From an uncultured Gemmiger sp. (GTDB lineage Bacteria > Bacillota > Clostridia > Oscillospirales > Ruminococcaceae): a DNA stretch of 54,558 nt. The stretch lies in NCBI GenBank assembly GCA_944388245.1, contig CALXIA010000011.1, positions 1-54,558 on the forward strand. Reading direction: 5' to 3'. The notes under the pieces are model-generated. The model saw only the letters and a list, made by a program, of their open reading frames with translations, did no database searches and was not told where the DNA came from. Below are positions 8,423-15,578 of this stretch, piece by piece (position 1 is the first letter of the stretch; the number at the start of each line of letters is the position of its first letter). Made by a program: the position numbers and the translations under genes.

Positions 8423-10165
8423 ATGCGAAAAACCAAGATCGTCTGTACGCTGGGTCCTTCCACCGACAACGAAGAGGTGCTGCGCGCCATGATCGAAAGC
8501 GGTATGGATGTTGCCCGCTTTAACTTTTCCCACGGCTCGCACGAGGAACACAAGCGCCGGTTTGAGACCCTGGACCGGCTGCGCCAGGAACTGGGCCGGC
8601 CGGTTGCCACCCTGCTGGACACCAAAGGCCCGGAGATCCGGCTGCGCCAGTTCAAGGACGGCCAGGTCAACCTGACCGCCGGGCAGGAGTTCACCCTGAC
8701 CACCCGGGATGTGGAGGGCGACGCCACCATCTGCGCCGTCACCTACAAAAACCTGCCCCAGGACGTAAAGGCAGGCGGCACCATTCTGCTGGACGACGGC
8801 CTGATCGGCATGAGCATCCTGGATGTGAACGAGACCGATATTCTGTGCCGGGTAAACAACAGCGGCGTTATCAAGAACAACAAGGGCGTAAACGTGCCGG
8901 ATGTTTCCCTGTCGCTGCCGTATATCAGCGCCCGCGACAAGGACGATATCCTGTTCGGCGTGGAGATGGGTTTTGACTTCCTGGCGGCCAGCTTTACCCG
9001 CACCGCCGCTGACATTCAGGACATCCGCCGTCTGCTGGACAGCAAGCAGTCCCACATGCGGATCATCGCCAAGATCGAGAACCGGGAAGGCGTGGACAAC
9101 ATCGACGCGATCCTGTCGGCCGCCGACGCCATCATGATCGCCCGCGGCGACATGGGCGTGGAGATCGACTTCACCGAGATCCCCGTGATCCAGAAGGACA
9201 TCATCTACCACAGCTTCTCCAGCGGCAAACCGGTGATCACCGCCACCCAGATGCTGGAGAGCATGATCGAACATCCCCGCCCCACCCGTGCCGAGATCAC
9301 CGACGTGGCCAACGCCATCTACGACGGCACCTCCGCCATCATGCTCAGCGGCGAGACCGCCGCCGGCAAATACCCGGTGGAAGCGGTGCGCACCATGGCG
9401 GCGATCGCCCAGCGCACCGAGAGCGACCACAACTATCTGTCCCGGATGCGCAAGGCGCCCAACGACCATCATTTGAGCATCGCCGCCGCCACCGCCCACG
9501 CCGCCTGCACCACCGCCGCCGACCTGAAGGCCGACATGGTGATCACCGTGAGCAAGAGCGGCGAGACCGCCCGTCTGCTGAGCCGCTGCCGGCCCGAACA
9601 GCCCATCCTCGCCTGTGTGATGGAGGAACAGGTGCAGCGGCATCTGGCCCTGTCCTGGGGCGTGGTCCCGCTGCTGATGCCCTACGCCCGCAACACCGAC
9701 GAGCTGATCGATTTCTCGGTACACGCCGCTCAGGAAGCCGGTTTCGTGCAGGACGGCGATCTGGCGGTGATCACCGCCGGCGTGCCGGTGGGGATCAGCG
9801 GTACCACCAACATGATCAAGGTGCATCTGGTGGGCGACTCCCTGCTCACCGGCGTAGGCGTGGGCAAACTGGTTGCGAAAGGTCCGCTTTGCGTCTGCCG
9901 CAACCTGGAAGAGGTCCAGGCCAAGTTCCATCCCGGCGATGTTCTGGTGGTTCCCTACACCAACAACGACATGCTGGAATATATGCGGCAGTCCGCCGCC
10001 GTCATCACCGAGGAGCCGGGTCTGAACAGCCACGCGGCCATTGTGGGGCTGACCCTGGACAAAGCGGTGATCGTGGGGGCTGTGGGCGCCACCCGGGTCT
10101 TGAAAGACGATGTGCGGGTATCGGTGGACTGCGCCCGTGGCGTGGTGCGCCGTCTGCCCCAGTAA
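8423..10165 (+). CDS. pyk: Pyruvate kinase with C-terminal PEP-utiliser domain
   Basis: Pyruvate kinase converts PEP and ADP to pyruvate and ATP, the last step of glycolysis. The 580-residue protein starts RKTKIVCTLGPST and has NFSHGSHEEH, LLDTKGPEIR, the catalytic Lys block MRIIAKIENREGV, the metal-site segment IMIARGDMGVEI and the ATQMLESM block of the family core. After the allosteric domain comes an extra domain (about residues 490-580) with TEEPGLNSHAAIVG, the phospho-His motif of PEP-utilising enzymes, as seen in the longer pyruvate kinases of Bacillus and Clostridia. The ribosome site is AGGAGG. It is followed 14 bases on by luxS and probably co-transcribed with it. Confidence 0.97.
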   Translation: MRKTKIVCTLGPSTDNEEVLRAMIESGMDVARFNFSHGSHEEHKRRFETLDRLRQELGRPVATLLDTKGPEIRLRQFKDGQVNLTAGQEFTLTTRDVEGDATICAVTYKNLPQDVKAGGTILLDDGLIGMSILDVNETDILCRVNNSGVIKNNKGVNVPDVSLSLPYISARDKDDILFGVEMGFDFLAASFTRTAADIQDIRRLLDSKQSHMRIIAKIENREGVDNIDAILSAADAIMIARGDMGVEIDFTEIPVIQKDIIYHSFSSGKPVITATQMLESMIEHPRPTRAEITDVANAIYDGTSAIMLSGETAAGKYPVEAVRTMAAIAQRTESDHNYLSRMRKAPNDHHLSIAAATAHAACTTAADLKADMVITVSKSGETARLLSRCRPEQPILACVMEEQVQRHLALSWGVVPLLMPYARNTDELIDFSVHAAQEAGFVQDGDLAVITAGVPVGISGTTNMIKVHLVGDSLLTGVGVGKLVAKGPLCVCRNLEEVQAKFHPGDVLVVPYTNNDMLEYMRQSAAVITEEPGLNSHAAIVGLTLDKAVIVGAVGATRVLKDDVRVSVDCARGVVRRLPQ

Positions 10166-10179
10166 GGAAGGTGCAAACG

Positions 10180-10641
10180 ATGGAACGCATTGCCAGTTTT
10201 TGCGTGGATCACACCACGCTGCGGCCCGGGATGTACCTGTCCCGACGGGACGGAGATGTGGACACCTGGGATATCCGGATGAAAGCGCCCAACAAGGGCG
10301 ACTATCTGACCACCACCGAGGCCCACACGCTGGAACACCTGTTTGCCACCCGGGCCCGCAACGGCCGCTGGGCGGACCATGTGATCTATGTGGGGCCGAT
10401 GGGCTGCCGCACCGGCTTTTATCTGCTGACCCGCGGCCTGTCCGACGCCGAGGCGCTGGAACTTGCCACCGATTGTTTTGCCTTTATGGCGGAATACGAC
10501 GGCCCGGTGCCCGGCGCCAGCGAGGCGGAATGCGGCAACTGGAAAGACCTGGACGGCGCTTGCGCCCGGCCCCAGGCTGCCGCCATGCTTCAGGTGCTGC
10601 GCGGCTGGAGCCCGGAAAAGATGCGGTACGGTTCCGTTTGA
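10180..10641 (+). CDS. luxS: S-ribosylhomocysteine lyase (AI-2 synthesis)
   Basis: LuxS cleaves S-ribosylhomocysteine to homocysteine and DPD, the precursor of the signal AI-2, in the activated methyl cycle. The 153-residue protein has the metal-binding HTLEH motif (H49, H53, with E52 as general base), the active-site Cys in GPMGCRTGF (C76), and the third metal ligand Cys in EAECGNW (C117). The ATG follows an AAGGAAGG site 14 bases after the pyk stop; an upstream in-frame extension would lie inside pyk and is rejected. The sequence is complete. A bidirectional terminator follows. Confidence 0.96.
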   Translation: MERIASFCVDHTTLRPGMYLSRRDGDVDTWDIRMKAPNKGDYLTTTEAHTLEHLFATRARNGRWADHVIYVGPMGCRTGFYLLTRGLSDAEALELATDCFAFMAEYDGPVPGASEAECGNWKDLDGACARPQAAAMLQVLRGWSPEKMRYGSV

Positions 10642-10674
10642 GCGGCGTAACGCCCAGATCTGTATAACCGAAAA

Positions 10675-10716
10675 AACGCCCGTCGCGGAATCCATTCCGT
10701 GACGGGCGTTCTTGTA
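10675..10716. terminator. Bidirectional terminator between luxS and the lectin gene
   Basis: Inverted repeat AACGCCCGTC-CGGAA/TTCCG-GACGGGCGTT (10675-10710, one mismatch near the middle) with an A run on its left and CTTGTATTT on its right. It lies between two convergent genes. Confidence 0.85.
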
Positions 10717-10745
10717 TTTCAGTATGCCGGATCGAACAGGCGGCA

Positions 10746-11645
10746 TTACTTGCCGCTCTTGCGGCCGGTTTTCTTTTCCGCCGGCTTCTTCTCCTCTGCC
10801 TTGGGGGCGGCAGGCTTCTTGGCCGGCTCAGTCTTGGTCGCCACCATGGCCTTGGGCGTTTCCGCCTTCACCGCGGGCCGGGTCTCCGGCTTGGTGGTCA
10901 GGCTGGTCGCCGCTTTGGGAGACTCTTCCGCCTTAGGCGCAGCTTTCGCCTTGGAGGCAGCTTCTGCCTTGGAGGCAGCTTCTGCCTTGGAGGCAGCTTC
11001 TGCCTTGGGGGCAGCTTCTGCCTTGGAAACAGTTTCCGCTTTGGGGGCGGCGGGCTTGGACGCCGCTTTTTTCGCGGCCGGTTTCTTTTCCACGGTCTTG
11101 GAGGCCGCCTTTTTGGCCGTCGGCTTCTTTGCGGCCGGTTTCTTTTCCGCGGCTCCGGCGGATTCCGCCTTGGGGGCGGCGGCTTTCTTTTCCTTGACCT
11201 GGCTGATGCTCCACAGCTGGTTTTCCCCGTTCACATCCTGCCAGATCTGCACATGGGCGCCGTTTTCCGTGCTCATCCCCACCACATCCAGGCACTTGCC
11301 GGCCAGGTTAGACTTGATCTTGAAGCGGCCGTCGTTGGTGGCTTCCAGCACCCACAGCTGGCTGGACGCGGGCGCGCCCTCCCACTGATGCACCCAGGTG
11401 CCGTCGGTCACGCCGCCGTCCACCAGATCCAGCATCTTGCCGGTAAAGCGGTTCTGGATCCGGTACACACCCTCGCCGGCGCGCACAAAGTTCCACTGCT
11501 GCCAGGGCTCGCCCGCGCTGGCGTACAACTGGATGGCCGCACCGTTCTCGGTGTTGAAATCCGCGACCTCCAACACCTTGCCAGTGGCGGCGGTAATGGT
11601 ATAAAATTGATCTGCCTGGATAATGGTCTGGCTGGTTTTTTTCAT
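10746..11645 (-). CDS. Ricin-type beta-trefoil protein with histone-H1-like Lys/Ala tail
   Basis: The 299-residue protein has two parts. Residues 1-150 form a ricin B-like beta-trefoil with three Q-x-W repeats (QQWNF 49-53, SQLWVL 95-100, NQLWSI 142-147), a carbohydrate-binding fold. Residues 151-299 are almost only Lys, Ala, Pro, Glu, Ser and Thr, with KKPAAKKPTAKK type runs and tandem SKAEAA hexapeptides, resembling histone H1 or AlgP tails. No signal peptide or anchor is visible, so it is predicted cytoplasmic unless exported in another way. The start at 11645 follows a GGAGAGAGG site and is preferred over an upstream in-frame codon at 11759 because the promoter lies upstream of both and the trefoil starts here. 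Function unknown. Confidence 0.82.
   Translation of the reverse strand: MKKTSQTIIQADQFYTITAATGKVLEVADFNTENGAAIQLYASAGEPWQQWNFVRAGEGVYRIQNRFTGKMLDLVDGGVTDGTWVHQWEGAPASSQLWVLEATNDGRFKIKSNLAGKCLDVVGMSTENGAHVQIWQDVNGENQLWSISQVKEKKAAAPKAESAGAAEKKPAAKKPTAKKAASKTVEKKPAAKKAASKPAAPKAETVSKAEAAPKAEAASKAEAASKAEAASKAKAAPKAEESPKAATSLTTKPETRPAVKAETPKAMVATKTEPAKKPAAPKAEEKKPAEKKTGRKSGK
10950..11030. repeat. Tandem 18-bp repeat in the lectin tail
   Basis: About four copies of an 18-base unit (GCCTTGGAGGCAGCTTCT as written on the plus strand), encoding a six-residue AASKAE/SKAEAA unit on the minus strand. The inner copies are identical; the outer ones differ at one to three bases. This suggests recent expansion by slippage. 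Confidence 0.8.
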
Positions 11646-11779
11646 AGTTCCTCTCTCCTTCAAAACACACTGCGTCTGCCCGGCAACCTGCCAGGATAGG
11701 AAACAGAGTCCACAACAGGCCCGACCAAAGGCAGAACGGCTATATGGCGCGCTTTGCAAAGGGGCGGGCCTATGTTCCG

Positions 11780-11807
11780 ATTATACCATTTTTGCCTTTC
11801 GCGTCAA
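11780..11807 (-). promoter_or_regulatory. SigA promoter of the lectin gene
   Basis: Minus strand -35 TTGACG (11802-11807), 16-base spacer, -10 TATAAT (11780-11785). Confidence 0.75.
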
Positions 11808-11898
11808 GCAAAACGCCGCAAAAATCGCCGTTTTGCCAGAGTGCGCGCCCTTTCGCGCCATTTTTTTGTATTGAAACGCCTACAAAAGGAGAAGTTTT

Positions 11899-12609
11899 AT
11901 GCTCTATCGCCACGTAGTCCCCGCCGTGTTTCACCGGCGTCTGAACCGGTTTGTCGCCCTGGCCGACGCGGGACACGGCCCGCAGCCGGTGCATGTGAAA
12001 AACACCGGCCGCTGCGCCGAACTGCTGATCCCCGGCTGCCGCGCCTGGCTGCAAAAGGCCGAGGGCGCGGCCGAACGCAAGACCGGATACGACCTGATCG
12101 CGGTGGAAAAGGCCCGACCCGGCCGGGACCCGCTGCTGGTCAATCTGGACTCTGCCGCCCCCAACACGGTCGCCGGCGAATGGCTGGCGGGCGGCGGCCT
12201 GGGGCCGCTGGACGCTCTGCGACCGGAATGCCGGCTGGGAGACAGCCGGTTCGACTTTTTTGCCCGGCAGCCGGACGGCACGCCGGTGCTGGTGGAGGTG
12301 AAGGGCTGCACGCTGGAACAGGATGGGCTGGCCCGGTTCCCCGACGCGCCCACCCTGCGGGGAGAAAAGCATGTGCGGGAGCTGACCGAGCTGCGCTCGT
12401 CCGGCTACGCGTGCGCTGTGCTGTTTGTGGTGCAGATGGAAGGGATGCGCCGTTTTTCTCCCAACTGGGACACCCATCCCGCTTTTGGCGCGGCGCTGAA
12501 CCGGGCGCAGGCTGCCGGGGTGCGGGTGCTGGCCCTGGGCTGCCGGGTGGAACCCGACCGGCTGGAGATCGCCTATCCGATCCCGGTAGACCTGACCGCG
12601 CCCGGGTAA
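11899..12609 (+). CDS. sfsA: SfsA family protein
   Basis: SfsA proteins were named for stimulating maltose use in E. coli; they have an OB-like N-terminal part and a nuclease-like C-terminal domain, but no settled biochemical role. The 236-residue sequence has the family marks VHVKNTGRCAELL (51-63 region), SRFDFF, LVEVKGCTLE and FPDAPTLRGEKHVREL, in the normal order and at the normal length. An AAAGGAGAA site lies 8 bases before the ATG. It is divergent from the lectin gene and precedes the Mn2+-type riboswitch; I see no strong terminator between its stop and the next promoter. Confidence 0.93.
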   Translation: MLYRHVVPAVFHRRLNRFVALADAGHGPQPVHVKNTGRCAELLIPGCRAWLQKAEGAAERKTGYDLIAVEKARPGRDPLLVNLDSAAPNTVAGEWLAGGGLGPLDALRPECRLGDSRFDFFARQPDGTPVLVEVKGCTLEQDGLARFPDAPTLRGEKHVRELTELRSSGYACAVLFVVQMEGMRRFSPNWDTHPAFGAALNRAQAAGVRVLALGCRVEPDRLEIAYPIPVDLTAPG

Positions 12610-12635
12610 AATTCCTCCCTTTGCCGGAAAACCGC

Positions 12636-12665
12636 TTGACATTCTGCCCCCAAACATGGTACTCT
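12636..12665 (+). promoter_or_regulatory. Promoter of the yybP-ykoY-type leader
   Basis: -35 TTGACA (12636-12641), 18-base spacer, -10 TACTCT (12660-12665), directly before the riboswitch. Confidence 0.65.
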
Positions 12666-12671
12666 GCTCTT

Positions 12672-12815
12672 TAGTAAAAGGGAGTAGCCGGCGGGCCGCC
12701 AGCAAAGGCGGGCCGCAGCGGTTTGCGTCAGGTCGGGCTCACGGGCCCCGCTGCTGCTATAATTGGCAAGACTTTTACCACCGTGCCGCACAGGCCGGCG
12801 GTAAAGGTCTTTTTT
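12672..12815 (+). ncRNA. yybP-ykoY (Mn2+) riboswitch with overlapping terminator
   Basis: The aptamer begins with GTAAAAG (12674-12680) running into GGAGTAGC and ends with GGCAAGACTTTTACC (12765-12779); GTAAAAG pairs with CTTTTAC to form P1. GGAGTAGC and GGCAAGA are the conserved loop elements of this class, with a GCGTCA element between them. The 3' arm (ACTTTTACC) also pairs with GGTAAAGGT (12800-12808), followed by TTTTTT, to form a terminator (12770-12815). P1 and terminator are therefore mutually exclusive, as in known ON switches of the family, where Mn2+ favours read-through. Recognised from memory of the consensus; not scored with a covariance model. Confidence 0.82.
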
Positions 12816-12854
12816 GTTGTCTCGGCTTTCCCGAAAAGCAAAGGAGTGGAGCGA

Positions 12855-13967
12855 ATGGAATACCTGTACGAAAACATCCTTCTTCTGGACTGGAAGATGG
12901 TGGTCATGTGGGTGATCGGCGGGCTGCTGATCTACCTGGCCATCAAGAAGGACATGGAACCCAGCCTGCTGCTGCCCATGGGCTTCGGCGCGATCCTGGT
13001 GAATCTGCCCATGTCCGGCGCGGTGACCCAGGGCGCCGAGGAGGGCGTGCTGGACGTGCTGTACAACGCCGGCATCGCCAACGAACTGTTTCCCCTGCTG
13101 CTGTTCATCGGCATCGGCGCGATGATCGATTTCGGGCCCTTGCTGCAGAATCCCAAGCTGCTGGTATTCGGCGGGGCGGCCCAGCTGGGTATCTTTTTGA
13201 CCCTGAGCCTGGCCTGTCTGTTCGGCTTTGACCTGCAGGACGCGGCCAGCATCGGCATCATCGGCGCGGCCGACGGCCCTACCGCCATCTTTGTATCCCA
13301 GTGGTACGGCTCCAACTACACCGGCGCCATCATGGTGGCGGCCTACAGCTACATGGCCCTGGTCCCTCTGGTGCAGCCGGTGGTCATCCGGGCGCTGACC
13401 ACCAAAAAGGAGCGGATGATCCGGATGCCTTACCAGCCGGCCAACGTGAGCCGCACCACCCGCATCCTGTTCCCCATTCTGGTGACCATTGTGGCCGGCC
13501 TGATCGTGCCCCGCAGTGTGGCGCTGGTTGGTTTTCTGATGTTCGGCAACCTGCTGCGGGAATGTGGCGTGCTGAACAGCCTGTCCGAGACCGCGCAGAA
13601 CGTGCTGGCCAACCTGATCACCATCTTTTTGGGCATCACCATCGCCAGCCGGATGCAGGCCGAGCAGTTCCTCTCGCCGGACACCCTGCTCATCCTGGCG
13701 CTGGGTCTGCTGGCCTTCGTCTTCGACACGGCCGGCGGCGTGATCTGCGCCAAGATCATCAACCTGTTTGCCCGCACCAAGGTCAACCCGATGATCGGCG
13801 CCTGCGGCATCTCGGCCTTCCCCATGTCCAGCCGCGTTGTGCATAAGATGGGCCTGAAGGAAGACAACCAGAACTTCCTGCTGATGCACGCGGCGGGGGT
13901 CAATGTGGGCGGCCAGATCGCCTCGGTGATCGCCGGCGGCCTGCTGCTGAACCTGATCGCCCGCTAA
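12855..13967 (+). CDS. OadB-family Na+ carrier paralogue under Mn2+-type riboswitch
   Basis: The 370-residue membrane protein is a clear paralogue of the beta subunit at 422-1615, about 27 residues shorter, with the same blocks: [13 protein letters not shown] (D140), [10 protein letters not shown] (163-172) and NPMIGACGISAFPMSSR (N311, G315, S320, R327). All positions matching the known Na+-coupling residues of OadB are kept. Its N-terminus is shorter and different, and no decarboxylase or biotin carrier is encoded nearby. An AAAGGAGTGG site precedes the ATG. The gene follows a Mn2+-type riboswitch and is followed 18 bases on by a 41-codon membrane peptide gene. It may be a decarboxylase beta subunit or a stand-alone transporter; see findings. 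Confidence 0.88.
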   Translation: MEYLYENILLLDWKMVVMWVIGGLLIYLAIKKDMEPSLLLPMGFGAILVNLPMSGAVTQGAEEGVLDVLYNAGIANELFPLLLFIGIGAMIDFGPLLQNPKLLVFGGAAQLGIFLTLSLACLFGFDLQDAASIGIIGAADGPTAIFVSQWYGSNYTGAIMVAAYSYMALVPLVQPVVIRALTTKKERMIRMPYQPANVSRTTRILFPILVTIVAGLIVPRSVALVGFLMFGNLLRECGVLNSLSETAQNVLANLITIFLGITIASRMQAEQFLSPDTLLILALGLLAFVFDTAGGVICAKIINLFARTKVNPMIGACGISAFPMSSRVVHKMGLKEDNQNFLLMHAAGVNVGGQIASVIAGGLLLNLIAR

Positions 13968-13985
13968 ACAAAGGAGGAATCCATC

Positions 13986-14111
13986 ATGCTGAATACCGCG
14001 CTGTTTGTGGAGAGCCTGCTCTATCTGGGCAAAGGGATGCTGGGCATCCTGATCGTGATGCTGCTACTGGCCGGCTGCATCGCCCTGCTGAACCGGATCT
14101 TTCACGAATAA
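13986..14111 (+). CDS. 41-residue single-helix membrane peptide (mini-OadG?)
   Basis: This small frame reads MLNTALFVESLLYLGKGMLG, then a hydrophobic helix (about residues 18-35, ILIVMLLLAGCIALL), and ends NRIFHE-stop. An AAAGGAGG site lies 7 bases before the ATG, and the gap to the upstream OadB paralogue is 18 bases, so it is very likely translated with it. OadG-type subunits begin with a single helix of this kind, so this may be a gamma subunit reduced to its membrane anchor. It is followed at once by the promoter of the fluoride leader. Confidence 0.75.
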   Translation: MLNTALFVESLLYLGKGMLGILIVMLLLAGCIALLNRIFHE

Positions 14112-14116
14112 CTTTC

Positions 14117-14145
14117 TTGCATTCCCGGCCGGGATGCGCTATACT
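14117..14145 (+). promoter_or_regulatory. Promoter of the fluoride leader
   Basis: -35 TTGCAT (14117-14122), 17-base spacer, -10 TATACT (14140-14145). Transcription should start near 14152, at the first base of the aptamer. Confidence 0.75.
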
Positions 14146-14151
14146 GGGTGC

Positions 14152-14260
14152 CAGTGGGAATGAAGTTCTCCCCTGCCCGGCATCCGTCCGGCGCGAACCG
14201 CTCAAAATTCTGGAGCTGATGACTTCTGCCGCCCTGTGCGCAGAAGCCATCGGCTTTTTT
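14152..14260 (+). ncRNA. Fluoride (crcB motif) riboswitch with terminator
   Basis: The leader has GTGGGAATGAAGTTCTCCC (14154-14172), matching the GGNGAUGNNGUUCNCC hairpin of fluoride aptamers, then AACCGC (14206-14211) and GAGCTGATGACTTCTGCC (14213-14230), matching the conserved AACCGC...GCUGAUGACUNCU core. The segment GCTGATGACTTCTGC also pairs with GCAGAAGCCATCGGC, followed by TTTTTT (terminator 14215-14260), so aptamer folding and termination compete and fluoride would switch the gene on. The insert between the two parts (GCCCGGCATCCGTCCGGCGC) is larger than in minimal examples. Recognised from memory of the consensus; not scored with a covariance model. Confidence 0.82.
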
Positions 14261-14296
14261 GTTTGCGGGGCAAAATCTTTCCGGGAGGAATTGCGT

Positions 14297-15487
14297 ATGC
14301 TGTTAAGTCTTGCGTGGATCTTTTTGTCGGGCCTGGCGCTGGGTGGGCTGATGCAAAAACTGGGCCTGCCCGGTTTGCTGGGGATGCTGCTCACCGGCAT
14401 CCTGCTGGCGCAGCTGGGGGCCATCGACCCCTCGCTGCTGGGGATCTCCGCCTCCCTGCGGGAGATCGCGCTGGTGATCATTCTGCTGCGGGCGGGGCTG
14501 AATCTCTCCGCGCAGGACCTGAAACGGGCCGGCCGGCCGGCGGTGCTGCTCTGCTTTCTGCCCGCTGTGTGCGAGATCGTCGGCATCCTGCTGCTGGCCC
14601 CGCCGCTGCTGGGCTGCACCCGGCTGGAGGCCGCGATCCTGGGTGCTACCCTGGCGGCGGTATCCCCGGCGGTGATCGTGCCCCGGATGCTGCGGCTCAT
14701 GGAGGAGGGCTGGGGCTCTGCCCGGGCGGTTCCCCAGATGCTCATGGCGGGGGCCTCGGTGGACGATGTGTTCGTGATCGTGCTGTTTACCGCCTTCACC
14801 GGTCTGGCCCAGGGGGATGGCTTCTCCGCGCTTCAGCTGGCCCGCATCCCCACCTCGATCCTGCTGGGGGTGGCCGTGGGGCTCGTCTGCGGGCTGGCTC
14901 TGAACCAGCTGTTCCGGCGCGTCCATCTGCGGGACAGCGCCAAGGTGCTGATCCTGCTGAGCGTGTCCTTTCTGCTGGTGAGCGCCGAGGATGCTTTCAC
15001 CGGCTGGCTGGGCTTCTCCGGCCTGCTGGCGGTGATGGCGATGGGGGCGGCTCTCCAGGCCCGGTACGGGCTGGTGGCCGGCCGGCTCAGCGGCAAGTTC
15101 GGCAAGCTGTGGGTGGCGGCGGAGGTGCTGCTGTTCGTGCTGGTGGGTGCGGCGGTAGACCCGGCCTATCTGCTCCAGGCCGGCCCGGCCATGCTGGCGG
15201 TGATCGCAGGCGCTCTGGCGGTGCGGATGGCGGGGGTCATGCTCTGCGTGGCCGGCACCCGGCTGACAAAACGGGAACAGATGTTCTGCGCCATCGCCTA
15301 CTGCCCCAAGGCCACGGTGCAGGCGGCTATCGGGCCGTTGCCGCTGGCGATGGGGCTGGCCTGCGGGCCGATGGTACTCACCGGGGCGGTGCTGGCGATC
15401 CTTCTCACCGCACCGCTGGGAGCGCTGGTCATTGACCACAGCTATGCAAAACTGCTGCGTCAGGACAGGCAGGCCACGCCACAGTAA
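14297..15487 (+). CDS. Cation:proton antiporter under fluoride riboswitch
   Basis: The 396-residue protein is nearly all membrane helices (about 11-12), of the CPA (Na+/H+ antiporter, NhaP/KefB-like) type: GLALGGLMQKLGLPGLLGMLLTGI at the N-terminus, LRAGLNLS (about 68-75), AVSPAVIVP and GASVDDVFVIVLF with the paired acidic residues of the exchange site (D-D). Na+/H+ antiporters are one of the known gene classes behind fluoride riboswitches, where they are thought to help remove fluoride or the protons that come with HF. The ATG at 14297 follows a GGGAGGAA site and lies after the riboswitch terminator; the frame is open upstream but would read through the riboswitch. Confidence 0.9.
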   Translation: MLLSLAWIFLSGLALGGLMQKLGLPGLLGMLLTGILLAQLGAIDPSLLGISASLREIALVIILLRAGLNLSAQDLKRAGRPAVLLCFLPAVCEIVGILLLAPPLLGCTRLEAAILGATLAAVSPAVIVPRMLRLMEEGWGSARAVPQMLMAGASVDDVFVIVLFTAFTGLAQGDGFSALQLARIPTSILLGVAVGLVCGLALNQLFRRVHLRDSAKVLILLSVSFLLVSAEDAFTGWLGFSGLLAVMAMGAALQARYGLVAGRLSGKFGKLWVAAEVLLFVLVGAAVDPAYLLQAGPAMLAVIAGALAVRMAGVMLCVAGTRLTKREQMFCAIAYCPKATVQAAIGPLPLAMGLACGPMVLTGAVLAILLTAPLGALVIDHSYAKLLRQDRQATPQ

Positions 15488-15523
15488 CGGATTTTACTTC
15501 GCGTCGCCAGGCTTGTACACGCT

Positions 15524-15562
15524 AAAAAACGGGAGAGGGCCCTACTGGCTCTCTCCCGTTTT
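15524..15562. terminator. Bidirectional terminator between antiporter and ftsQ
   Basis: AAAACGGGAGAG (15526-15537) pairs with CTCTCCCGTTTT (15551-15562), with A and T runs on both sides. It serves two convergent genes and closes the division cluster. Confidence 0.88.
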
Positions 15563-15578
15563 CTGCAAGTTATGACGA

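Noticed and set aside
8108-10033. 641-codon open frame on the minus strand across pyk
   Set aside because: It is the antisense of pyruvate kinase, with Gly/His/Val-rich composition and no recognisable domain.
10950-11030. Possible CRISPR-like repeats
   Set aside because: Contiguous 18-base in-frame coding repeats without spacers.
12855-14111. Na+ (DUF1646-type) riboswitch as the sensor of the OadB paralogue
   Set aside because: It would suit a Na+ carrier, but the conserved GGAGTAGC and GGCAAGACTTTTACC elements fit the yybP-ykoY class.
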